DNA of 7,640 nt, taken from SIG710 sp045605745. Its GTDB lineage: Bacteria > Bacillota > Clostridia > Oscillospirales > CAG-272. Below the pieces are notes generated by a model. It was not told the origin of the DNA and searched no databases. It saw nothing but the letters and a program-made list of their open reading frames with translations. The stretch spans positions 1-7,640 of the forward strand of contig JAZUQN010000079.1 in assembly GCA_045605745.1 (NCBI GenBank). The letters are read 5' to 3'. Each line of letters starts with the position of its first letter. The first letter of the stretch is position 1. Positions 1 through 6,113 of this stretch are shown here, piece by piece. Made by a program: the position numbers and the translations under genes.

Positions 1-1098
1 ATTAAATTCTCTTTCAAGACGCTCTTCAATGATCTCCATATGGAGAAGTCCGAGAAATCCGCAGCGGAAGCCAAAGCCGAGAGCAATTGATGTCTCGGGC
101 TCAAATATCAGTGCCGCGTCATTTAGCTGCAGCTTTTCAAGGGCATCACGAAGATCGCCATATCTTGCACCATCTGCAGGATATATACCGGAGAATACCA
201 TTGGCAAAACATTTTTAAATCCTTCACAAGGCTTTTCTGTTGGGACATCTGCGTGGGTAACCGTGTCGCCAACCTTAGTGTCGCCGATAAACTTGATGCT
301 GGCTGTGATATAACCAACCATACCGGCAGAAAGCTCATCACATTTTGAGAGTCCAAAGGGCTCCATTGTGCCAACTTCAACAACATCAAATTCGGCACCT
401 GTGTTCATAAGCTTGATCCTCTCTCCTGCGTGTAGCTTTCCATCCACAACTCTAACATAAACAACGACGCCGAGATAGCTATCATAATATGAATCGAATA
501 TAAGACATTTAAGGGGGGCGTTTTCATCGCCGCCCGGCGCCGGAATGTCGGAAATTATTTTGTCAAGAACATCCCCGATATTAAGACCGGTTTTTGCCGA
601 CACTGCAGGGCATCCTTCTGCCGGAATACCTATAACATCCTCTATCTCACCTCTTACACGCTCGATATCGGCAGAGGGAAGGTCGATTTTGTTTATAACC
701 GGAACGATCTCAAGATTGCTATCTGCCGCAAGATAAGCGTTTGCAAGGGTCTGCGCCTCGATGCCCTGGGTTGCGTCAACAACAAGAAGGGCGCCATCAC
801 AGGCATTTAGTGAACGGGACACCTCATAGTTGAAGTCAACATGACCGGGTGTATCTATAAGATTAAGCTCATATTGCTCGCCGTCCTTTGACGTATAATC
901 CAACTTAACAGCACGGCTTTTTATTGTTATTCCTCTTTCCTTTTCAAGATCCATATTGTCAAGGATACGGCTTTCCATTTCACGCTGTGAAACGGTTTCG
1001 GTGTATTCAAGTATTCTGTCTGCCAATGTGGATTTGCCGTGGTCTATATGAGCAATTATTGAAAAATTTCTTATGTGCTTTTGTTTTTCACTCTGCAT
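1..1098 (-). CDS. lepA: Elongation factor 4 (LepA), N-terminal part, cut by the window edge
   Basis: Translation GTPase that acts on the ribosome in the cytoplasm; the family is credited with back-translocation or a role in ribosome assembly. The 366 residues seen hold a full GTPase domain: G1 AHIDHGKST (residues 16-24), the G2 threonine in RGITIKS (Thr58), G3 DTPGH (82-86), G4 NKID (136-139) and G5 SAK (167-169). EF-Tu-like domain II and the start of domain III follow, with the family sequence FRCGFLGLLHMEI near the edge. The ERGITIKSRAVKL stretch and the GFLGLLHMEI stretch separate LepA from EF-G and TypA. The start at 1098 has a GGAGAG ribosome binding site at 1105-1110. LepA is normally about 600 residues, so roughly 235 are missing beyond base 1. 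The reading frame is unbroken. Confidence 0.97.
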   Translation of the reverse strand, partial: MQSEKQKHIRNFSIIAHIDHGKSTLADRILEYTETVSQREMESRILDNMDLEKERGITIKSRAVKLDYTSKDGEQYELNLIDTPGHVDFNYEVSRSLNACDGALLVVDATQGIEAQTLANAYLAADSNLEIVPVINKIDLPSADIERVRGEIEDVIGIPAEGCPAVSAKTGLNIGDVLDKIISDIPAPGGDENAPLKCLIFDSYYDSYLGVVVYVRVVDGKLHAGERIKLMNTGAEFDVVEVGTMEPFGLSKCDELSAGMVGYITASIKFIGDTKVGDTVTHADVPTEKPCEGFKNVLPMVFSGIYPADGARYGDLRDALEKLQLNDAALIFEPETSIALGFGFRCGFLGLLHMEIIEERLEREFN

Positions 1099-1129
1099 AA
1101 ATGACTCTCCTGTATTTTATCTCATTATT

Positions 1130-1158
1130 ATTATATTACATTTTTCGATTTAATACAA
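1130..1158 (-). promoter_or_regulatory. Probable sigma-A promoter of lepA
   Basis: On the minus strand a perfect -10 box TATAAT (1130-1135) sits 17 bases from a weak -35 box TTGTAT (1153-1158, three of six consensus bases). The -10 is about 30 bases upstream of the lepA start codon. The -10 is convincing; the -35 is poor. Confidence 0.5.
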
Positions 1159-1186
1159 GGGCTTTTTTAAAAACTGTTTAAAATCC

Positions 1187-1215
1187 TTGACAAACATTAC
1201 AGACCATGATAAAAT
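1187..1215 (+). promoter_or_regulatory. Sigma-A promoter of the small membrane protein gene
   Basis: TTGACA (1187-1192), a 17-base spacer, then TAAAAT (1210-1215) with the extended -10 TG at 1207-1208. Transcription would begin near 1222, about 24 bases before the ATG. No strong terminator is seen after the gene, so transcripts from here may run on into the rplJ leader. Confidence 0.75.
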
Positions 1216-1245
1216 TTTCAGTGTAATCATATTTTGGAGGTGCTT

Positions 1246-1494
1246 ATGGCCAGGTTTTTCAGAATAAGCGGAGTTATCTTTTTTCTTGGGTGTGTCATTG
1301 GCTTTGTGCTGATGTTTGGAAGCGCCGGAAGCGGTAGTCTCGGTGATATGATTGTGGGGGCACTGCTAACATTTGCTTCTATTGCTATAGGGCTTTTGTT
1401 TATTTACTGTGCAGAGCTTCTTGAGAGGATCGCAAGACTTGAAAATGAGCTTAAATCCCCCAAAAACAAGGAATTGAGCATCTCCGAAAATTAA
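1246..1494 (+). CDS. Small two-helix membrane protein with a charged helical tail, function unknown
   Basis: An 82-residue protein that I do not recognise as a named family. Two hydrophobic segments fit transmembrane helices: about residues 7-25, then about 35-55 after a Gly/Ser-rich turn. A charged segment follows (AELLERIARLENELK, about 56-70) with heptad-like leucine and isoleucine spacing, so a short coiled coil is likely, and then a hydrophilic end. The ATG at 1246 is preferred because GGAGG (1236-1240) lies five bases upstream; a TTG start four codons earlier would overlap that site. It has its own promoter at 1187-1215. It lies between divergent lepA and the rplJL unit, which gives no functional hint. 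A coding call is well supported by the promoter, the ribosome binding site and the amphipathic design. Confidence 0.8.
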   Translation: MARFFRISGVIFFLGCVIGFVLMFGSAGSGSLGDMIVGALLTFASIAIGLLFIYCAELLERIARLENELKSPKNKELSISEN

Positions 1495-1517
1495 TTTCAA
1501 AAAAATTCAAAAAAGTA

Positions 1518-1546
1518 TTGACAAATTGGAAAATGCATGGTATAAT
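1518..1546 (+). promoter_or_regulatory. Perfect-consensus sigma-A promoter of rplJ-rplL
   Basis: TTGACA (1518-1523), exactly 17 bases, TATAAT (1541-1546): all 12 consensus bases match at optimal spacing. The start of transcription falls near 1553, at the first base of the L10 leader structure. Such strength suits L7/L12, the only multicopy ribosomal protein. Confidence 0.95.
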
Positions 1547-1553
1547 ACCGTTT

Positions 1554-1623
1554 GTTATCCTAAGACAGCAGGTTTCCGTAAAGGCGGCGCAAGCAGCTCT
1601 CCTGCCGAGGAACGATTTATAAC
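1554..1623 (+). promoter_or_regulatory. L10 leader: L10(L12)4-binding autoregulatory RNA
   Basis: This is the conserved mRNA element to which the L10-L12 complex binds to repress its own operon. A closing helix pairs GTTAT (1554-1558) with ATAAC (1619-1623). CC (1559-1560) pairs with GG (1609-1610), and GCAGG (1568-1572) pairs with CCTGC (1601-1605). Between them, TAAGACA faces CGA, the kink-turn-like internal loop typical of the family (CCTAAGACAGCAGG opposite CCTGCCGAGG). The 3' strand CGAGGAACGAT (1606-1616) can instead pair with the 5' arm of the downstream terminator, so protein binding and antitermination exclude each other. Confidence 0.9.
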
Positions 1624-1645
1624 TTTGAATATTTATTGTTATATG

Positions 1646-1699
1646 ATCTTTCTTCGCATGCACTTTTTTAAGTTAGCCTTTGCGGAGAAAGATTTTTTT
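1646..1699 (+). terminator. Attenuator terminator in the rplJ leader
   Basis: ATCTTTCTTCGCA (1646-1658) pairs with TGCGGAGAAAGAT (1681-1693): 13 bp with one G-U pair, followed at once by seven T (1693-1699). It lies upstream of rplJ, so it is a regulated terminator. The 22-base loop can itself pair (ACTT with AAGT, 1662-1673). The 5' arm also pairs 10 of 11 bases with the L10-binding strand 1606-1616, which would be the antiterminator. Confidence 0.9.
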
Positions 1700-1741
1700 A
1701 TATTGCTAAGTCTGATTTTTCACAATGGGAGGTGAAACGAA

Positions 1742-2257
1742 ATGCCCAGTAATGCAATACTCGAACAGAAGAAGCAAACCGTTAGCGACCTGGCAGAGCT
1801 TCTGAAGAACTCTCCCGCGGGCGTACTCGTAAACTACAGCGGTATCACCGTTGAAGACGACACAAAGCTCCGCGCAGCTCTTAGAAAAGCCGGCGTTAAG
1901 TACATGGTTATGAAGAACACTCTCACAGGCAGAGCTTGTGACGAGGTAGGTCTTGGCGAAATGAAGCAGTACCTTACCGGTATGACAGCTATTGCGATCA
2001 GCGAAACAGATCCCGTAGCTCCTGCTAAGGTAATGAAGGAATACGCTGAGAAGATCGAATCCTTTGAGATTCTTGCCGGTTATCTCGACGGTGCGGTTGT
2101 TGATAAGAACACCGTTGTATCTCTCGCAGATATTCCCTCAAAGGAAGTCCTTATCGCAAAGATGCTCGGAAGTCTCCAGTCTCCTCTTTATGGACTGGCT
2201 TATGTGCTCCAGGCAAAGATCGACAAGGAAGATGGCGGAGAGGCAGCAGAGGCTTAA
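1742..2257 (+). CDS. rplJ: 50S ribosomal protein L10
   Basis: A 171-residue protein, normal length for bacterial L10. It forms the base of the ribosomal stalk: the N-terminal domain binds 23S rRNA in the GTPase centre and the C-terminal helix carries L7/L12 dimers. Family positions visible are VNYSGITVEDDTKLR (about 30-44), the basic AGVKYMVMKNTL stretch (about 50-61) and an alpha-helical, Ala/Glu-rich C-terminus ending GGEAAEA. The ATG at 1742 has GGGAGGTG at 1727-1734. It is the first gene of a two-gene unit with rplL, 89 bases away, and is controlled by the L10 leader and attenuator directly upstream. It is not followed by rpoB or preceded by rplKA within this window. Confidence 0.98.
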   Translation: MPSNAILEQKKQTVSDLAELLKNSPAGVLVNYSGITVEDDTKLRAALRKAGVKYMVMKNTLTGRACDEVGLGEMKQYLTGMTAIAISETDPVAPAKVMKEYAEKIESFEILAGYLDGAVVDKNTVVSLADIPSKEVLIAKMLGSLQSPLYGLAYVLQAKIDKEDGGEAAEA

Positions 2258-2284
2258 TTCCTCTTATCTCTCGCAAATGTTTGG

Positions 2285-2299
2285 GCGCCGATGCGGCGT
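2285..2299 (+). repeat. Short GC hairpin in the rplJ-rplL gap
   Basis: GCGCCG (2285-2290) and CGGCGT (2294-2299) pair around a three-base loop, the last pair being G-U. No T-run follows, so it is not a terminator. It could mark RNA processing or stabilise the rplL end of the message, which must be more abundant than rplJ; that role is conjecture. Confidence 0.3.
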
Positions 2300-2346
2300 A
2301 ATTTAAAAAGAAAAATATTCTATTATTATTTCGGAGGTAGATTAAA

Positions 2347-2727
2347 ATGGCTACAGAAAAGACAACTAAAATCCTTGATGAAATCAAGGAACTTACTATT
2401 CTTGAACTCGCTGATCTCGTAAAGGCTCTTGAGGAAGAATTCGGCGTATCCGCTGCTCCTGTTGCAGTTGCTGCTGCTCCCGGTGCTGCTGCTCCCGGCG
2501 CTGCTGCTGAGGAAAAGACAGAATTCGATGTTGAGCTCACATCCTTCGGTGCTAAGAAGCTCGATGTTATCAAGGTTGTTCGTGAGGCTACAGGTCTCGG
2601 CCTTAAGGAAGCTAAGGAACTCGTTGAGGGTGCTCCTAAGACTCTTAAGGAAGGCGTTTCCAAGGACGAAGCAGAGGCTCTCAAGAAGACTCTTGAAGAA
2701 GCTGGCGCAACTGTTACAATCAAGTAA
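2347..2727 (+). CDS. rplL: 50S ribosomal protein L7/L12
   Basis: A 126-residue stalk protein that recruits translation factors and stimulates their GTPase activity. Order of parts: an N-terminal dimerisation helix pair (about 1-33), an Ala/Pro/Gly hinge (about 36-55, with PGAAAPGAAA), then the compact C-terminal domain (about 57-126) with the family stretches KKLDVIKVVRE (70-80), GLGLKEAK (83-90) and VEGAPK (93-98). The ATG at 2347 has GGAGGT at 2333-2338. It is co-transcribed with rplJ; the 89-base gap has its own strong ribosome binding site, as expected for a product needed in several copies per ribosome. A strong terminator follows 27 bases after the stop. Confidence 0.99.
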   Translation: MATEKTTKILDEIKELTILELADLVKALEEEFGVSAAPVAVAAAPGAAAPGAAAEEKTEFDVELTSFGAKKLDVIKVVREATGLGLKEAKELVEGAPKTLKEGVSKDEAEALKKTLEEAGATVTIK

Positions 2728-2754
2728 TTTAAAATTACTGATTTTACTTGCTGT

Positions 2755-2798
2755 ACAAAAAGAGCTGTCCATAGCGGCGGCTCTTTTTGTCTTCTTTT
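2755..2798 (+). terminator. Rho-independent terminator of rplJ-rplL
   Basis: ACAAAAAGAGC (2755-2765) pairs with GCTCTTTTTGT (2780-2790). The stem extends inward over TGTC/GGCG with two G-U pairs to about 15 bp around a six-base loop. A T-rich tract TTTTTGTCTTCTTTT covers 2784-2798. Confidence 0.92.
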
Positions 2799-2906
2799 AA
2801 AAATTGATAAAGACAAGCTTTGGGTTCTGCGCCGATGAAAAGCTTTGTTAGTGTGGGAGAAAGAAAATCCTTTGCAAGGCACAGGATGACTGTAGGTAGT
2901 GAACCC
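2799..2906. repeat. Gene-free stretch, possible degenerate palindromic intergenic repeat
   Basis: No gene is credible here. Several pairings are visible: GGGTTC (2822-2827) with GAACCC (2901-2906) enclosing the stretch; ATCCT (2867-2871) with AGGAT (2883-2887); and an imperfect ACAAGCTTT / AAAGCTTTGT pair around 2814-2846. Read on the minus strand, GTCATCCTG...AAGGAT recalls the GTCATCCTGAGCGAAGCGAAGGAT type of widespread intergenic repeat, from memory only. Neither ends nor mobility can be proved from one copy. Confidence 0.3.
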
Positions 2907-2922
2907 TGAAATATAATTTTAT

Positions 2923-2956
2923 AAGGGATGATCTGAAAAAGCAAATCATCCCTTTT
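2923..2956 (-). terminator. Hairpin terminator after mgsA, probably two-directional
   Basis: AAGGGATGAT (2923-2932) pairs with ATCATCCCTT (2945-2954), 10 bp around a 12-base loop. It starts nine bases after the mgsA stop on the minus strand. The T-tract is better on the plus strand (TTTTATTTTG) than on the minus strand (TTATAAAATT), so it may also catch plus-strand read-through past the rplL terminator. Confidence 0.75.
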
Positions 2957-2962
2957 ATTTTG

Positions 2963-3343
2963 TCAATTAAAATATATTTTGTTTTTCATTGCTTCAAGCA
3001 TTATGGTTGCACTACTTGCATTTGTTGCAAGCGGTATGCTTTGGACATCTCCAAGACGAAGTAGTGCGGAAACATCCGGCTCATGTGGCTGTGCTGTCAG
3101 TGGATCACGCAAGAAGATTATAAGATCGATATCTCCGTTTGCCAGCATTGCTCCGATCTGCTGGTCACCGCCAAGTGGACCGCTTTTCATTCTGTGGATA
3201 GAAAGTCCGGTTTCACCCATAATGAGAGTGCCGGTTGTACCTGTTGCAAAAAGCTCGTGCTGTCCAAGAACATCCTTGTATTTTTTTGCAAGCTCGATTA
3301 TTTCATTCTTTTTCTTGTCATGTGCGATAAGTGCTATTTTCAT
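2963..3343 (-). CDS. mgsA: Methylglyoxal synthase
   Basis: Cytoplasmic enzyme that converts dihydroxyacetone phosphate to methylglyoxal and phosphate, a bypass of lower glycolysis used when sugar phosphates pile up or phosphate is short. The 126 residues carry the family sequence almost unbroken: AHDKKK (7-12, with Asp9), the phosphate-binding ATGTTG (33-38), SGPLGGDQQIG (54-64, with Asp60 equal to the catalytic Asp71 of the E. coli enzyme), RDPL (79-82) and PHEPDV (86-91, with His87 equal to E. coli His98). The C-terminus is shorter than in E. coli, as is common in Firmicutes. The ATG at 3343 is chosen because GGAGG (3349-3353) lies five bases upstream; a TTG start four codons earlier overlaps that site. 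It begins 17 bases after the CotH stop, so it is probably the second gene of that transcript. Confidence 0.97.
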   Translation of the reverse strand: MKIALIAHDKKKNEIIELAKKYKDVLGQHELFATGTTGTLIMGETGLSIHRMKSGPLGGDQQIGAMLANGDIDLIIFLRDPLTAQPHEPDVSALLRLGDVQSIPLATNASSATIMLEAMKNKIYFN

Positions 3344-3360
3344 TTGATCCTCCAAAACTA

Positions 3361-5898
3361 TTAATCATTTGTTTTTTCAAAAATTGCTGTTATAGAATCC
3401 GCATCCCTTACGCTGATCTCAATTGAGGCATCGGTTGTCTTTATAGTGCCGTCATTCATTGCCCAGTGCAAAAAGCTGTAGCCTTCTTTTGCCTCTGCCA
3501 TCAAAATAATAGGTGTTTCAAAGGTGTGGGCAATGTATCTTCCATCGATAAGACTCAATTTATAATCTCCAAGAAGGATATTGCCGCCCTCCTCCAAATT
3601 TGTTTTAACTATCAGTTCGCTGAGGGCACTGCTTTGCAGACCAAAGGTTTGTGCGGTGTATTTTAGAAGATAAGGTGTTCTGTTATCCCAAAACTTTCGG
3701 ATCACATCTATTTCTTTTCCATAATCCTTTGTAGTGTTATATCTTTCTCTATTTAGCTCCATTTGCTCTGTGAAATTTTCTTCAAAACAGATCAGATATG
3801 ATTCGATTCTGTCTCTTGCAAAGTCATACATCAGCATATCTGCAAGGGTTTGAAGAAATCGAGTCTTAAAATCCACATTTTTATAGACATATTTAAAGAT
3901 AGCACCATTATTTATTAGTCTTTCGTATGTATTGTTATCAAAGCTTTCCTTGTTGCTTTCGCCATAAAGGAGCATTGAGCGTTCGGTGTCATAGCTTGCC
4001 CAGCGCCATCTGCCGTCTGCATAGGGGTTTTCGGGATCTATGCTTCTTGTTCTCCAAAGTGAGGTGTTGTTTCCGGGCCAGTCGGTGTTATTTATGATAA
4101 CATTCATGCAAACATAGTCGATGTAGCTTTGAATATCTATCATTGAGCAGAGCTTTTCATAGTTTTCTGTTATGGTCAGATCATTTTTCTTGCAAAACGA
4201 GGTAAGCTCTTTATAAAGAGCTTTATCGTCTTCATTTCCAATGTCAACATTTCCTGTTTTTATAACAACAATCTCATCCTTTTCAACGCCGTAATTGTCC
4301 TTAAAATAATCGGAATCATATCGCTCCATCATCATATAAAAGCCCCAATATTCACCGTTTATAAACAGCACGCAGGGCTGCCATTTTGCTGTTGCAAAAT
4401 CGCGGCCACCTGCAAGGGTTTGCGCCAGAACATCTCTGATCTTGCTCTTTGCCATATCGTTTGCGCCGGTTCTCAGAAGAAATGTGTCATAGACGGTTTC
4501 ACCGCCAAAAAGCGGATAATCGAAGCTGCTTTTGCCATATTCGCTTCTTGCATAAAACTTAAATGATTTTTGAACTCCGGACCTTGATGTGTTTCCTCCT
4601 ATGCGCAGACCGGCATTCTGGGCAAAGCATAGGTTATGCTCTGCGTCAAAATATTCGATGCTTGCGGGCCGCTCGGATTCTATGCCCTGCATATAATAAT
4701 TTGCCGGGCGCGACCATGTTGGTTTGTCTGGGTCAAAGCTGTCGCCGTTCATATAATCATCGTATATCCTGCCCAGAACATATATACCGGTTTCATAGTC
4801 GAAAAGATGGTGGGCATCAATGTGCACCGAAACGATGGGCATATTGCTGTAAGGTGCGGCTCTTTCTTCGTCCATGACGAAATATGTTGCACCGGCCACA
4901 TCGCTTATATTACCATCTCTGTCTATGGCAATAGCGCGTATTACATTTGCCTTATCCTGATTGTTTTTGGTGACAAATCCACCGGGATTTATGCCACCAA
5001 TTGCCGATAGTGCATTAGGTTTGTTTGTTGCATCCTCAAGCAGAATAGGCTCACCGTAGATTTCGGATTCTGCTGTCGGTGTACTTCCGTCCGTGGTGTA
5101 ATATACAACGCAATTTTCTGGAATTGATATTTCAAGCTCAAAGGAGGAGCCATAAAAACCGCTTTCATGAGAAAATGACGGAGTAGGAGCTTTTATAACA
5201 CTAATAGCAGTGTTATTTGTTGAAAGCGGTGTTGGCGTTAGGTGAGCAACAAGCTTTTCACCGTCTGTTATTCTTCCGTAGGTTTCGTCTTCTTTAAGAA
5301 CCGGTACAACCAAAACATCCGAAAGCCGCTCGGGAGAAGTGAGCACAAGAGTTTCGCCATCTGATGAAATCTTAAACGGAAGAGAGATTACCCCCTTGTT
5401 ATATCCGACATTTCCGCTTGCCATCAGGATAACATAGGACTTTGCCTCTATGAGATAATTTGAAAATGTATACTTAAATGGATTTTCTGCATCATCTGAA
5501 ACGCCATATCCTGCAAGGTTGATGGCTTTATCTGAGCTGTTATAAAGCTCTATCCAGTCGGGAGTTTCCCCGGATAGACCGATAAAGCTTCCATTGTTGG
5601 ATGCACAAACCTCATTTATTGTGACAAGCATCTCCTTTGGGGTTGTTACTTCTATGGGTGGCGGCGAAGTTGTATCCTTTTCGGATTCGGATTCATTTTC
5701 GGGAACAGATGTGACAAGATCTGTTTCGGATTTGCTTTCAGGTATATAAATGGTGTCATTTTCATTTTTTTCAGAGGTGATAGCGTCGGTTTCGCTTGAA
5801 ATGGGATTAGTATCGGGGGACTTGCCCACGGTTTGTTTTTTCTCGCAGGAGCAAGAAATGAGTAGCAAAAAAACGAGCAAAATGATATATCTTTTCAT
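3361..5898 (-). CDS. Secreted CotH-kinase-family lipoprotein with lamin-tail and chitobiase C-terminal-like domains
   Basis: An 845-residue exported protein. MKRYIILLVFLLLISC is a lipoprotein signal with the lipid-anchored cysteine at 16. A Ser/Thr/Glu/Pro-rich linker follows to about 88. Then come a lamin-tail domain (about 92-200; INEVCASN, PDWIELYN, INLAGYGVSDD), a chitobiase/Fn3-like domain (about 237-340; VYYTTDGSTP) and the CotH kinase domain (about 353-650; LRIGGNTSR, SFKFYARSEYG, NGEYWGFYMMMERYD, NTDWPGNN at 604-611, WRWASYDTERS at 631-641). The last 70 residues resemble a bacterial beta-repeat (YSFLHWAMNDG). CotH of Bacillus phosphorylates spore-coat proteins; relatives with this layout are extracellular proteins of gut Clostridia and their substrates are mostly unknown. 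The usual WDxD is DTE here (Asp637, Glu639). ATG 5898 has GGAG at 5905-5908. mgsA follows 17 bases downstream. Confidence 0.9.
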   Translation of the reverse strand: MKRYIILLVFLLLISCSCEKKQTVGKSPDTNPISSETDAITSEKNENDTIYIPESKSETDLVTSVPENESESEKDTTSPPPIEVTTPKEMLVTINEVCASNNGSFIGLSGETPDWIELYNSSDKAINLAGYGVSDDAENPFKYTFSNYLIEAKSYVILMASGNVGYNKGVISLPFKISSDGETLVLTSPERLSDVLVVPVLKEDETYGRITDGEKLVAHLTPTPLSTNNTAISVIKAPTPSFSHESGFYGSSFELEISIPENCVVYYTTDGSTPTAESEIYGEPILLEDATNKPNALSAIGGINPGGFVTKNNQDKANVIRAIAIDRDGNISDVAGATYFVMDEERAAPYSNMPIVSVHIDAHHLFDYETGIYVLGRIYDDYMNGDSFDPDKPTWSRPANYYMQGIESERPASIEYFDAEHNLCFAQNAGLRIGGNTSRSGVQKSFKFYARSEYGKSSFDYPLFGGETVYDTFLLRTGANDMAKSKIRDVLAQTLAGGRDFATAKWQPCVLFINGEYWGFYMMMERYDSDYFKDNYGVEKDEIVVIKTGNVDIGNEDDKALYKELTSFCKKNDLTITENYEKLCSMIDIQSYIDYVCMNVIINNTDWPGNNTSLWRTRSIDPENPYADGRWRWASYDTERSMLLYGESNKESFDNNTYERLINNGAIFKYVYKNVDFKTRFLQTLADMLMYDFARDRIESYLICFEENFTEQMELNRERYNTTKDYGKEIDVIRKFWDNRTPYLLKYTAQTFGLQSSALSELIVKTNLEEGGNILLGDYKLSLIDGRYIAHTFETPIILMAEAKEGYSFLHWAMNDGTIKTTDASIEISVRDADSITAIFEKTND

Positions 5899-5926
5899 AC
5901 TTTTCTCCAAATTTCTTGATAATTAT

Positions 5927-5955
5927 ATATTAACATATCGAAGCGAATATTTCAA
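5927..5955 (-). promoter_or_regulatory. Promoter of the CotH-mgsA unit
   Basis: On the minus strand TTGAAA (5950-5955), 17 bases, TAATAT (5927-5932) preceded by TGT, an extended -10. The start of transcription falls near 5920, leaving a leader of about 22 bases with the GGAG site. Confidence 0.7.
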
Positions 5956-6013
5956 GAATAATTGTGAAATTTTAGAATTTTATAGACTTTTTTCCTAAAT
6001 TTTCTTAACTATA

Positions 6014-6042
6014 TTGACTTTTTGTAAAATTACATCTATAAT
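6014..6042 (+). promoter_or_regulatory. Sigma-A promoter of the Gfo/Idh/MocA gene
   Basis: TTGACT (6014-6019), 17 bases, perfect TATAAT (6037-6042). The leader of about 65 bases holds three short competing pairings: CCTTA with TAAGG (6045-6049/6068-6072), GGGC with GCCC around TTT (6071-6080), and CTGAT with ATCAG (6051-6055/6089-6093). None is strong enough to call a riboswitch. Confidence 0.85.
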
Positions 6043-6113
6043 AACCTTAGCTGATTGATTAATGATTTAAGGGCTTTGCCCCGTGTTTATCAGAGCGCAG
6101 AAAGGAGTTCATC

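Noticed and set aside
2151..2882. 243-codon open frame on the minus strand opposite rplL
   Set aside because: Antisense to rplL and the end of rplJ; its Ser/Ala-rich low-complexity sequence mirrors the L7/L12 hinge and codon bias, with no ribosome binding site.
2744..2944. 66-codon open frame on the minus strand through the rplL terminator
   Set aside because: It spans a terminator and palindromes, has no ribosome binding site, and is better explained as a translated repeat.
2979..3347. 122-codon open frame on the plus strand opposite mgsA
   Set aside because: Pure shadow of a clearly identified gene; no start signals.
3344..3355. Upstream TTG start for mgsA, and similar TTG starts for the small membrane protein (1234) and the CotH gene (5910)
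   Set aside because: In all three cases the TTG overlaps the ribosome binding site that serves the ATG four codons downstream.
6043..6113. Riboswitch in the oxidoreductase leader
   Set aside because: Only 4-5 bp competing stems and no known aptamer core or terminator.
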